Positions 10,293-20,400 of a DNA stretch of 64,000 nt are shown here, one piece after another. Each line of letters opens with the position of its first letter. Within the stretch, counting starts at the first letter, position 1. The notes beneath the pieces are model-generated. The model was not told the DNA's origin and ran no database searches. It saw nothing but the letters and a program-made list of their open reading frames with translations. The stretch spans positions 131,633,402 to 131,697,401 of the forward strand of contig CM061064.1 in assembly GCA_030762895.1 (NCBI GenBank). The letters are read 5' to 3'. Source of the DNA: Sophora flavescens. Its lineage: Eukaryota; Streptophyta; Magnoliopsida; Fabales; Fabaceae. A program made the position numbers and the translations under genes.

Positions 10293-10692
10293 ACTGATAT
10301 CAGTTTTAAGAAAGATATTTTGTGTGATGCATGTCGGAGAGGTAAACAAGTAAAATCAATTTTCAAACCTAAAAACCAAGTATCAACCTCTAGACCTCTT
10401 CAGTTGTTACACATGGATCTGTTTGGACCAGTTAGTATTGCTAGCTTGGCTGGAAGGAAATATGGATTTGTCATAGTTAATGACTATTCTAGATTTACAT
10501 GGGTATTTTTCTTAACCGACAAGGATGAGTCTTTTAAGGCTTTCTCTGTATTCTGTAAGAAAGTGCAAAATGAGCAAGGTTTCTGTATTTCTACCCTTAG
10601 AAGTGATCGTGGGAGATAATTTGAAAATAATCAATTCCGACTGCTCTGTGAGGAGAATGGGATCTCTCACAATTTATCTTCACCTAGAACTC
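10293..10692 (+). pseudogene. Copia (Sirevirus-like) integrase, 5'-truncated, left half
   Basis: The frame reads DISFKKDILCDACRRGKQ (end of the integrase zinc finger), then LLHMDLFGPVS (first catalytic D), YGFVIVNDYSRFTWVFF and TLRSDRG (second D). It is disrupted near 10615 and continues as degenerate sequence to ...SPRT. It stops at 10692 because a complete retroelement is inserted there; the protein resumes at 16457. A closely related, better preserved copy lies at 45650-46129. Gag and the 5' LTR are missing. Confidence 0.75.
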
Positions 10693-11665
10693 TGTTGTGA
10701 CTCCGGCAAGTGTACCGGGTCGTCGCAAGTAATAAAATAAACACGGTAAGTAATTACCGAGGTCGAACTCAGGGATTGGGCTACCAATTCGACTAATCCG
10801 CGGGAAATCCGATACGTTTGGTCAAGTTACAGAAAAGTGGTTGAGAGAGAGAAGAGAGAATAGGATCGAAATTCAATTAACAAATCTAATTAAATAATTA
10901 ACTAAAAGCTGAAATTAAAATGTCCAAGGTCCCAAATCCACCTACCCAATATGTATTCCCAAGTGATGATGAATTCCTCCCTAGGTTTAATTACAATGTC
11001 AACCGGGACCCCTAAATTCTCCTAAATCCACTCTCGTGCTCATTAGGACGTATTCGACGATTGGATTAATTACTTACTAGGTCTCATAATCCTAATTTCG
11101 AATTCTGTTAATTCTTGTTCCCTATAAGGTCGCACCGATCTCCTACTCACTCTCGTGCAATATTCGATCGATGATCCTAATTCAAGTTCTAAACGTGAAT
11201 CGCTGACTAAGCCTCATCAACGTTAACAAGTCAATCACGCAACACATATGATCAACACAATCAAATCAGAATTAGAAAACATTTATGATCCCGATTCAAG
11301 TTCTGAAACGCGAATTGCCGTTAGGCCTCAAACACGTTTAACTGATTAATCACGCAAAACATATGATCAAACATTCAAATCAGAATCGGAAAACAAGAAT
11401 TGAATTAAAGGAGAAAGACATACATCATATCGGATTTACATCGCCATGGGTGGCTTCATCGTTCCCTCGGACGAGGGGATTAGTTCCTCATGCTCATAGA
11501 CAAACACTCGGACATAATCTCCATAAGAAAGAGGGAGACACAGCTCCAAAGAGAAAATAAATTACCCTAAACGCTACTCTAAACAGTGGAAAACTACTAG
11601 GATTCGCGGCCCTCCTAAAGCCCTACAGCCTAAAGATCCCTCTCCCAATCTGATCTGCAACAGCC

Positions 11666-11673
11666 TTTAAATA
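11666..11673 (-). promoter_or_regulatory. TATA box (TATTTAAA) of the 3' LTR
   Basis: On the minus strand the box follows the CGCGAG array by about 15-20 bp, as in the other LTRs of this window. The equivalent in the 5' LTR is 15888-15895. Confidence 0.55.
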
Positions 11674-11689
11674 GGAATCCTGATCTGCG

Positions 11690-11963
11690 CTCGCTCGCGA
11701 GGCGAGCAGCCTCTCGCGAGGCGAGAATTAAAATTGGCGCGCTTTCAATTTGAACTCTCGCGAGGCGAAAGTGTGTTCGCGGGGCGAGTATTCAATTCTT
11801 GGCTGTGACCTTCATCACGGCTTGGCCGTGATGATCTCTGTCTTGCAGGTCTTCAGGATCTCGCGAGGCGAGACACCTCTCGCGTGGCGAGACTGAAGTG
11901 ATGACTTTTGCTGCTTTGTTGACTTTCAGGCTCGCGAGGCGAGCATACACTCGCGAGGCGAGT
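11690..11963 (-). repeat. CTCGCGAGGCGAG array with one TCACGGC/GCCGTGA palindrome embedded
   Basis: About eight copies of CTCGCG(A/T/G)GGCGAG-like words occur, in pairs. At 11814-11833 a single ATCACGGCTTGGCCGTGAT palindrome is embedded, which is the word otherwise used by the 1-6519 element. On the minus strand the array lies directly upstream of the TATA box. Confidence 0.8.
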
Positions 11964-12229
11964 GTCTCCAGACTTGCAATTTCCACTGCTTTTTGACTTT
12001 CCTTGACTCCCGGAGCTTCACTTATTTAACCTGAAACAACAAAAACACCCACAAGCGTAATTCTATTCAAACTAACCTAAAAACTACACAAAATACGCAA
12101 AATGAGTCAAAGTCCAACTTAGGAACAAAACAAGGCAAATTTGGGCGAAAACGAGAGTGAACTCGAATAAATAGGCACATGAACCCTAGTTCATCTAGTC
12201 ATAAAACTAGATAAGCCAGAGGCTTATCA

Positions 12230-12268
12230 AAATACCCCAAACTTAAACCTTGCTTGTCCCCAAGCAAG
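12230..12268 (-). promoter_or_regulatory. Polypurine tract and hairpin next to the 3' LTR
   Basis: Read on the minus strand, a perfect 8-bp stem (CTTGCTTG / CAAGCAAG, 12249-12268, GGGA loop) is followed by AAGTTTGGGGTATTT and then the LTR start. It is the same arrangement as 5077-5114, so the module is conserved between the two elements. Confidence 0.65.
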
Positions 12269-13577
12269 CTTAAAACTCAAAAACGACTCAAGACTTGGCA
12301 AGCTTAAGGAATTCAATCGATTTCGCACAAATTTCATGCGACTTTACAAAACAGTTTTTCTCCAATGATCTCCCCCCTACATCAATGTAATCCCCACATT
12401 CATTTACTTTAAACCATTGAGAACTTCATCATTCATGCAATCATTAGTCTAAGTTGAGGATCAGGGCCACACACAAAAGGAAGATCACCAATTTCAAACA
12501 ACTGCCTTCCTCACAAGGGTATGTAAAATTTCACTCATTCGCTCAAGTTTGTCTAGGCTATCAACTTTTCCCTCAATTTCACGTATCAAGAGCACTTCCC
12601 ATGAATTTGATTTTCATCTCACAAATGGTCCCCACGAAAACATGCATGCAACATCAGAAGGTCTTTTAAAGGTTGTAATGGGGCCTGGCTGAGGGTAGGA
12701 TAATGAAAGATATTTAGGCTTAAGTCCCTAGGAACTAAGAGAGCATGAACCTTTTTACACGTATTCCACTCAAATTCCTTTTTTCATTTTTCTATTTGTC
12801 TCGGGTGACTACAGCCTTTTTCCTTGCTAATCTCTTGATTTGCCCCTTTTCCTTTTGGCAAATATATTTCTTCTTCTTTTTTTTTTCTTTTTTTTTTCTT
12901 TTTTTTTTTTTTTTGCCTTGGGTCAACCTTTATTTTCTTTTTCTCATCCCAATATGACATATCACCTCGTAGCCACCCCAAACTTAGTTTCTCACAACTC
13001 TTTTCTCATTAAGCTTCCATGCTCTCCTAATCCTAAGATTGGGTTAACATGGTTTTTCAGATTTTGGCTCGTAATATAGGGTCATCAAGAAACAATAGGT
13101 CAATTGGGCTCAATTTGGCTAACTAGGGAACATGCATTAGGGATGGTTCATTTTAGGCCAAGTGGTTATTCAAAGAAAATCGCCTAAATCATTTGATGCA
13201 ACACATAATCATGCAAACCATAAAGAGATTCAAGCAAATTCGGTAAAGTGCAACTTAACAGTGATTCACACATTCAAAAACAGAGTTGGAGGCTCAAATC
13301 CTCACCTGGACATTTTGCAAATTGTTTGACCGAGATACGATTCCTAATGTGTGCACCCCCTCACCCCAAACTTATCATAAATCAAGTAATCACAACAAAA
13401 TCATCAAAGTTCAGTTTTCAATTTTTAAGTGGGGATAAACTTTTCTAATTTCAGGACTTAGGGGAAATCATCAATGGTCAAATAATTCATGCGATCAATC
13501 TATGCTCAATTCAATTAAAATCCAACAAGCTTGCCGACACAACATTCATACAACAACTCTTGATCTTCTCAAATTAT
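12269..13577 (-). other. Non-coding 3' region of the non-autonomous element
   Basis: There is no domain-bearing ORF. It includes a pyrimidine-rich block on the plus strand (about 12866-12915, A/G-rich on the element strand), which corresponds in position to the A/G tract at 4495-4590. A GGCCCCATTACAACC block on the element strand (about 12670-12684) is shared with 4700-4720. This supports derivation from an element like the one at 1-6519. Confidence 0.5.
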
Positions 13578-14720
13578 TCAAGAGTGACAAACAAAAACAA
13601 AACAAACACAAAAACAAAAACAAAAACAAGAGTGAGGAAAAGATAGGGTACCTAGCTTGGGTTGCCTCCCAAGTAGCGCTTGTTTAACGTCCCGAGCCTG
13701 ACTTATTAAGAAGCATCCACCTGGATCCCATAGTCTGTGGTACAGAGGCCAAGGGACGCTCATCATATCAAATCCTCCACCCGGATCCCATGGTTTGTGA
13801 AGTGGCCCTCGCAGGAGCAATACCACTCTATTCATTACTCCACCCGGCCTTTGTGTGAAAACCCCATTGACCTCTATAATTATGAACTCACTTCCTCTCG
13901 GGTCAAATGGTGTCTTCAAGAGGAAGTGTGCCAGACAAGTGGGAGGGTCTAACTTACCCATGTCCACACATGCATGTAAGCCAACATAGTTATTTAACGC
14001 ATCAAAATCAGGTTGCTCGGCAAGCATGGTGAAATCCTCTGCCACTTTATCTTCATTTTGTTCTCTACCCCCTTGCTCTGGTGCCTTGTCCTTTGCCAAC
14101 TCCTCTTCCTCTGGTTGCTCTTCCTCAACATGTGGCTGTTCCGGGGACTTGTCGCTTGTCAATTCCTTTTCCTCCTGTTGTTCTTCCTCAACATGTGGCA
14201 GTTCTTCCTCAACTCCCTGAGAACTAGTTATATCCCAGTCATATCCCAACACCCTATCGTTTCTAGTTGTTATGGCTTCGCATTGGCTCTTAGGGTGGTT
14301 CTCGGCGTCACCTGGGAAAGTCTCTGTGAGACGCTCATTTTGTTGTTCTACGAGCTGACCTAACTCCTCTACTGCCGCATTTGCCTTCTCAAGTGATGTC
14401 TCCATACAACTCGCCAACTTATCCATTGCCGCATTTGTCCTCTCATGAGCCAGCTCCCAAGGTTGTCTTCCACCATCCTGTTGAGGTTGTTGTTGCCAAT
14501 TTTGTTGAGGTTGTGGCTGCCAGGATAGACCACCGCCATCATTACTCCAAGTGAAATCCGGATGGTCTCTACTCATATAACCCCAATACTGATTCTGACT
14601 CTGATAGTTGTTCTGGGGCACGCTGTCATTATGCCATGGTTCAACATATACTTGAGGGAAGTAGAACGGACAACTCCAAGTGTCATGGTTCCCATCACAA
14701 TGTTCGCAACCCGGAAGCAT
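13578..14720 (-). CDS. Gag-like protein of the non-autonomous element (zinc knuckle plus acidic repeats)
   Basis: An open frame of about 381 codons from the ATG at 14720 (the frame is open a little further upstream). Near its start is a CX2CX3HX4C knuckle (CEHCDGNHDTWSC), resembling the nucleocapsid part of Athila-type gag. A Q/W-rich stretch follows, then a predicted helical block (about residues 90-130, NAAMDKLASCMETSLEKANAAVEELGQLVEQQNE). Next comes an acidic region with a tandem repeat (PHVEEEQQEEKEL.. / PHVEEEQPEEEEL..). The capsid domain expected upstream of the knuckle is absent. The C-terminal 80 residues run into sequence that in the 1-6519 element is non-coding 3' region, suggesting that an internal deletion fused gag to the 3' end. 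Whether it is translated or packaged is unknown. Confidence 0.6.
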   Translation of the reverse strand: MLPGCEHCDGNHDTWSCPFYFPQVYVEPWHNDSVPQNNYQSQNQYWGYMSRDHPDFTWSNDGGGLSWQPQPQQNWQQQPQQDGGRQPWELAHERTNAAMDKLASCMETSLEKANAAVEELGQLVEQQNERLTETFPGDAENHPKSQCEAITTRNDRVLGYDWDITSSQGVEEELPHVEEEQQEEKELTSDKSPEQPHVEEEQPEEEELAKDKAPEQGGREQNEDKVAEDFTMLAEQPDFDALNNYVGLHACVDMGKLDPPTCLAHFLLKTPFDPRGSEFIIIEVNGVFTQRPGGVMNRVVLLLRGPLHKPWDPGGGFDMMSVPWPLYHRLWDPGGCFLISQARDVKQALLGRQPKLGTLSFPHSCFCFCFCVCFVFVCHS

Positions 14721-14890
14721 TCCTTCGTGTACCTCGCATACAAAACAAGGCAAGACCAAGTGGAATCAAAGAAGTAGAGAGATAGTAGAAAGTAAAAAGA
14801 AAATAATAAAAATAAAAATAAAAATAAGAACAAAAATAACTTAACCAAATAATCAAACTCCCCTAAAATCAGAAAAATTGGTTGTGCCAA

Positions 14891-14908
14891 TCCCCGGCAA
14901 CGGCGCCA
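14891..14908 (-). promoter_or_regulatory. Primer-binding site, tRNA-Asp type
   Basis: On the minus strand the sequence is TGGCGCCGTTGCCGGGGA, which as I recall matches the 3' end of plant tRNA-Asp and is the usual site for Athila elements. It lies 6 bp inside the 5' LTR end at 14915. Confidence 0.8.
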
Positions 14909-14914
14909 AAAACT

Positions 14915-16451
14915 TGTTGTGACTCCGGCAAGTGTACCGGGTCGTCGCAAGTAATAAAATAAACACGGTAAGTAATTACCGAGGTCGAACTCAGGGATTG
15001 GGCTACCAATTCGACTAATCCGCGGGAAATCCGATACGTTTGGTCGAGTTACAGAAAAGTGGTTGAGAGAGAGAAGAGAGAATAGGATCGAAATTCAATT
15101 AACAAATCTAATTAAATAATTAACTAAAAGCTGAAATTAAAATGTCCAAGGTCACAAATCCACCTACCCAATATGTATTCCCAAGTGATGATGAATTCCT
15201 CCCTAGGTTTAATTACAATGTCAACCGGGACCCCTAAATTCTCCTAAATCCACTCTCGTGCTCATTAGGACGTATTCGACGATTGGATTAATTACTTACT
15301 AGGTCTCATAATCCTAATTTCGAATTCTGTTAATTCTTGTTCCCTATAAGGTCGCACCGATCTCCTACTCACTCTCGTGCAATATTCGATCGATGATCCT
15401 AATTCAAGTTCTAAACGTGAATCACTGATTAAGCCTCATCAACGTTAACAAGTCAATCACGCAACACATATGATCAACACAATCAAATCAGAATTAGAAA
15501 ACATTTATGATCCCGATTCAAGTTTAAACGCGAACGGTGCCGTTAGGCCTCAAACACGTTTAACTGATTAATCACGCAAAACATATGATCAAACATTCAA
15601 ATCAGAATCGGAAAACAAGAATTGAATTAAAGGAGAAAGACATACATCATATCGGATTTACATCGCCATGGGTGGCTTCATCGTTCCCTCGGACGAGGGG
15701 ATTAGTTCCTCATGCTCATAGACAAACACTCGGACATAATCTCCATAAGAAAGAGGGAGACACAGCTCCAAAGAGAAAAGAAATTACCCTAAACGCTACT
15801 CTAAACAGTGGAAAACTACTAGGATTCGCGGCCCTCCTAAAGCCCTACAGCCTAAAGATCCCTCTCCCAACTCGATGCAATGTGACCTTTAAATAGGAAT
15901 CCTGATCTGCGCTCGCTCGCGAGGCGAGCAGCCTCTCACGAGGCGAGAATTAAAATTGGCGCGCTTTCAATTTGAACTCTCGCGAGGCGAAAGTGTGTTC
16001 GCGGGGCGAGTATTCAATTCTTGGCTGTGACCTTCATCACGGCTTGGCCGTGATGATCTCTGTCTTGCAGGTCTTCAGGATCTCGCGAGGCGAGACACCT
16101 CTCGCGTGGCGAGACTGAAGTGATGACTTTTGCTGCTTTGTTGACTTTCAGGCTCGCGGGGCGAGCATACACTCGCGAGGCGAGTGTCTCCAGACTTGCA
16201 ATTTCCACTGCTTTTCGACTTTCCTTGACTCCCGGAGCTTCACTTATTTAACCTGAAACAACAAAAACACCCACAAGCGTAATTCTATTCAAAATAACCT
16301 AAAAACTACACAAAATACGCAAAATGAGTCAAAGTCCAACTTAGGAACAAAACAAGGCAAATTTGGGCGAAAACGAGAGTGAACTCGAATAAATAGGCAC
16401 ATGAACCCTAGTTCATCTAGTCATAAAACTAGATAAGCCAGAGGCTTATCA
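14915..16451 (-). repeat. 5' LTR of the non-autonomous element
   Basis: 1537 bp, nearly identical to 10693-12229. It carries the CGCGAG array at 15912-16185 and TATTTAAA at 15888-15895. A short patch around 15522-15542 and another at 15868-15886 differ from the other LTR by several adjacent bases while keeping the length. Confidence 0.9.
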
Positions 16452-16456
16452 AACTC

Positions 16457-17711
16457 CACACCAAAAATCGAGTAGTTAAGAGAAAGAACAGATCTCTACA
16501 AGAGATGGATAGGTCAATGGTCAATAAAAATAATCTCCCTGAGTACTTCTGGGCTAAATCAGTAAACATTGCATTTTATGTACAGAACATAATACTTGTA
16601 AGGTCCTTCCAAAAGAAGGCTCCTTATGAACTGTGGAAAGGAAGAAAACCTAACATATATTACTTCAATGCATTTGGATGTGAGTGCTTCATTATAAACA
16701 TTAAGGATAAACTTGGAAAGTTTGATTCCAAAGTGGTTAAGGGTATCTTCGTTGGATATTTTAAAATGTCTAAGGCATTTAGAGTGTACAACTCTTGAAC
16801 CTATGTTGTTGAAGAATCCATTCATGTGAAATTTAATGATAGCTTAAAGACTGATAAAGACTATCATATCTAGAAGACGATCTTGCAGGACTTGACTTAA
16901 ACAGACAAGACAATCAACAGCCAGGCGTGACTAAAAATAAACCCGTTGAAGAGTCTGTCAGACAAGTGGAGTAGACAAGTCAACAAACAAGTCAAAGTCA
17001 ACATGATGGCGGAAATCTCATAAGAGACTAGAAAAATCAAAGTTCATCATCCAAAAGATCTCATTATTGGAAGTTCCCCTAAAGGTGTAAGAACCAGATC
17101 AGTCTTAAGAGAATCAACCAATATGGCTTTCTTGTCAGAAATTGAACCAAAGCATATTGAAGAAGCTCTGGAAGATGTAAGCTAGATCCTTGCCATGCAA
17201 GAGGAATTGAACCAATTCACAAGGAATAATCTCTAGACACGTGTCTCCAAACCAACATACTAGTTTGTTGTTGGAACAAGATGGGTTTTCAAAAACAAGC
17301 TTGATGAAGATGGCAAAGTTGTCAGAAACAAAGCAAGGTTAGTAACTCAGGGCTATAACCAATAAAAAGATATTGACCATACTTAAACTGTTGCACCTGT
17401 AGCTAGAATGTAAGCTATACGCATACTCATGTTATATACTGCACAACACCAAATCACTTATTTCAAATGGAAGTAAAAAGTCCTTTTCTGAATAGAATTA
17501 TTGAAGAAGAAGTGTATGTTAAACAACCTCATGGCTTTGAAGATCCTGATAAACCAAATCATGTTTTTAAACTTAAAACAGCATTATATGGTTTGAAACA
17601 AGGACCTTGAGCATGGTATGATAGGCTTAGTTCTTTTCTCATGCATAATTGTTTTATTAGAGGCAAAATAGAAACAACCTTGTTTAATAAATGCTCAAAA
17701 GATAATTTCAA
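16457..17711 (+). pseudogene. Copia (Sirevirus-like) integrase C-terminus to RT, right half, decayed
   Basis: It continues the copia protein interrupted at 10692: the block before the catalytic E and the integrase tail (RKNRSLQEMDRSM..., YELWKGRKPNIYYF.AFGCECF), then RT N-terminal motifs (TRWVFKNKLDEDGKVVRNKARLV). Many stops are present, and several fit single transitions in CAA, CAG or TGG codons. Homology ends at 17711, before the RT YVDD box, where a CACTA element begins. Compared with 45650-48231 this copy is much older. Confidence 0.75.
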
Positions 17712-18486
17712 ACAGTACAACATATCCGGGTCTTAATAGTGCGTATTTTTGGCATTTCACAGTGCTTTCAGGAGCTATCTATTTTGCCGTTGTCGTAAGT
17801 CAATGAAAACAATAGCGCTTCTGGTGTGTTGTCATATATTTAAATTCAATAGTGTTTGTCATATGAAACACTTTAATAGTAGTCATGAAAATGCACAGCC
17901 TGAAAGCTATGCAGACATGGATTCGGAATAAAGATAGTGTGACCTTAAATATGCGTTATCTTAGTTACCAATAAATAACAATGCTTCTTATAAAAATTGC
18001 TATCATATATTTAGATACCATAGCGTATTATTAAAGAAGAGTTTTCCATTGTGCACCCTTTTTTTTAAATTTCACTGCTTTCTGCACATCCCTCTACATT
18101 CAGCAATAAAAAACAACATTCACCAATCCAAAAACAGTACTCACAAATAAAACAAAACAACATTCATCAATCAACACCAATAATATCCATGATGCAATCA
18201 GCAGAATCAATCATAATCAAACTTTGGTTCATAATCATACAGATTTTACTTGTGTATTCTATTTTTGCTGCCTGTTGCCATTTACCTACAACAAAAATAG
18301 AACACACAAGTAAAAAGAATGTCGAAAATAATAAGTGAAGGATATATAGACGAAATAGATAAAAAGTGTCCCGCTTTAAAATTAGTTAGGAAAAAACATA
18401 CAAATTTAAGTTGAAATTTTCCTTTTCCTTTACCTCGTCGAGTTGAGACACGTCTGTCCCTTAGGGATATGAAATGATGGTTGGAT
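17712..18486 (-). mobile_element. Left end of a CACTA (En/Spm-type) transposon, non-coding part
   Basis: Directly after the copia break the sequence starts CAGTACAACATATCC, one base off the CACTACAACA terminus common to plant CACTA elements. The next 330 bp hold repeated short words around ATAGCGC / AATAGTG, as expected of subterminal transposase sites. The rest up to 18486 is AT-rich 3' flank of the transposase pseudogene. The matching right terminus was not found. Confidence 0.5.
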
Positions 18487-18627
18487 TCAAATCACCTCAT
18501 CATGATCATCCCTCATATACAGACCATCATCTCCATTTGCATCAGTCTCAAGTGAAGGGGATGTCCCTATGAAAGGATCATCCTCTATATTCGTAGCTTC
18601 ATTATTGTCTTCATCATCAATGTTATT
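18487..18627 (-). pseudogene. CACTA transposase-related protein, C-terminal tail
   Basis: On the minus strand the frame reads an acidic tail (NNIDDEDNNEATNIEDDPF ... DDHDEVI) and stops at 18487-18489. It joins in frame with the DUF4216 region at 38389 once the solo LTR (18628-38383) and one copy of its TTATT duplication are set aside. It is part of the same gene as 38389-39499. Confidence 0.65.
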
Positions 18628-18946
18628 TGTGGATAAATGACTCTTAAGTGTTTTAATTAGTGACTAAACTTAATTACCAAATGATTTGATGTTTAAATTG
18701 ATTCACTGACTACTTGCAAAGCTTGAGTTTTTCAATGAGTATTCTAGAGCAAGGAAGTGCATGAAAAGGAATTTGAAGAGAGGATGATAAAGAATAACTT
18801 GAAAAAGGAGCATCATGAGCAAAGCAAAGAAGAAGATTCTTAGGCATTAATGTAATGGAAATTATCAAATAATGATGAAAATGATTTATAAAAATAAACA
18901 AGTTTTCAAAATGAACTTAGACTGAAAAAGGTTAATTAATGAATCA

Positions 18947-19284
18947 GTACATCTATGTACTTTCTGTTAATTAACTTACTTTTATTGAAATCATGTGTGT
19001 ACGTCTATGTATAAGTACTATACATCTATGTATACATCGATTGATTCTTGACTTGCTTGATCAGAAAACATTTTGATACTATACATCGATTTGTACATAT
19101 GTGTATAAGTTAAAACATAACCAATGATTTTTTTTAAATTGTAACATAATCAATTAGATAATCGATGTATGTGGTTCTGGGTTGCAAATACAAGTGTTTT
19201 CAAGAAATACATCGATGTACTAATATGTGTAACTTTTTAGATCAAGAACATCCAAGAACACAATGATTAGGCAATCGATGTACA
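18947..19284 (+). repeat. Array of TACATCGATGTA-type palindromes in a copia LTR
   Basis: Variants GTACATCTATGTAC, TACATCTATGTA, ATACATCGATTTGTACAT, ATCGATGTATG, TACATCGATGTAC and ATCGATGTACA are spread over about 340 bp. The array continues at 23533-23565 on the far side of a nested solo LTR. It is the counterpart of the GTAATCGATTAC pair in the LTR at 33164. Confidence 0.7.
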
Positions 19285-20392
19285 TGTAACACCCCGATTT
19301 TCGTTGCTTCGTAATATCGGTAAGAAATATATAAATATATATTTTTATCCGAGACTTAGAAAATGATTTTGGACAAACCAAGGTCATTTCCATGTTATAC
19401 TTATTTTCATAAGTTACGGGGAAGTTTGTGGATTGAAAATTCAGACGGAAACCAGTCTGCCGTTTTCTGTGTTTTTACTGACAGTAAAAGTTTACTGCTC
19501 AGAAAACCTAATTTTAATTCGGGAACGAAAGACTTAAGATTTTTATTTTATTTCCTACAAGAGTGTATTTTTAGAATTTTTTTCAGAAAAAAAAAATAAT
19601 TTACGTTTTACGGGCGGAATACGTATCGGGTAGACGACGGAAGAGATTTTGGAGTTCCTAAGAGCAGATAAAGAGTTTATCTTAGGATTTTGAGATGATT
19701 CATGGGGATGAATCATATTTTTAAGTCTAGAAGGTTTTTCAGGGTTAAAGTGAAAATTTATGGATTTTACGCTTTAATCCCTGAACTTTCTGTTAATTAC
19801 CCTTTTGTCCCTGAGTTAGTTTCTAAGTTTTTTTCAAGTGAATTGAGCTAGAATCCTTGTTCCAAATCCATAGAGGACCGTGGCTTTTAGGCCCAAATTC
19901 CTTACCCATGACTTAAGTTCCATAAAGCCTATTGGAAGCCATATAAGTTTCCTATGTCAACATAAGCTTTAAGCCTTTTTGGTGGGCCCCACAAAGATGA
20001 ATTCAAGCCCAAAATTTTAAGGCCCATGCGCAAGACCAAGGAGGAGAAGGGGCTGCCCTCATCTTGGATGAGCCAAGATTATTCTAGAATTTTCTACCAT
20101 GTTCTCACATATTCTCCAAGATTCTACTACATTCTCCTAAGTTCTCAAGTTTTCTCCATCCTTCTAGATTTTTCCAAAAAGTCTTCAAGAAAAATCAGCC
20201 TAAAAGTCATCAAGATAAGACCACATTTATTGTGGCAAAAAGTCATCATGACAATTTAATGACAATTTGCAAACTAGTCCTTATACTTTTGGAATCTTTG
20301 CAAAATGGTCCCTATGAGTTATTTGCACTTTAATCCTTTGAAAAGCCACCTCCTTTCTACTTAGTCCTCAAAAGTGGCACATCCCACATGCC

Positions 20393-20400
20393 TATAAATA
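20393..20400 (+). promoter_or_regulatory. TATA box (TATAAATA) of the chromovirus LTR
   Basis: Found in CCTATAAATACCC about 1.1 kb into the LTR, followed by CT-rich leader sequence. The minus-strand relative has TATAAAAG at 34806-34813. Confidence 0.5.

Larger units (their letters stand above)
10693..12229 (-). repeat. 3' LTR of the non-autonomous element
   Basis: TGTTGTGACTCC...GGCTTATCA in plus orientation, 1537 bp. It contains the CTCGCGAGGCGAG array and a TATTTAAA box on the minus strand. It is almost identical to 14915-16451. Confidence 0.9.
10693..16451 (-). mobile_element. Complete non-autonomous Athila-related LTR element (LARD-like), 5759 bp
   Basis: Two LTRs of equal length (1537 bp each) face the same way on the minus strand. 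They are bounded by TG..CA and flanked by a perfect 5-bp duplication AACTC (10688-10692, 16452-16456). The internal 2.7 kb has a tRNA-Asp-type primer site, one gag-like ORF, a long non-coding region and a hairpin/polypurine tract, but no protease, RT or integrase. It must therefore be mobilised by another element's proteins. The LTRs differ by about ten scattered substitutions and a few short altered patches, so insertion is recent compared with the decayed copia host it interrupts. Homology of its LTR ends and 3' region to the 1-6519 element points to an Athila-type parent. Confidence 0.9.

Noticed and set aside
12745..12981. Phe-rich (plus) and Lys-rich (minus) frames
   Set aside because: Translations of a pyrimidine/purine tract in a non-coding retroelement region.
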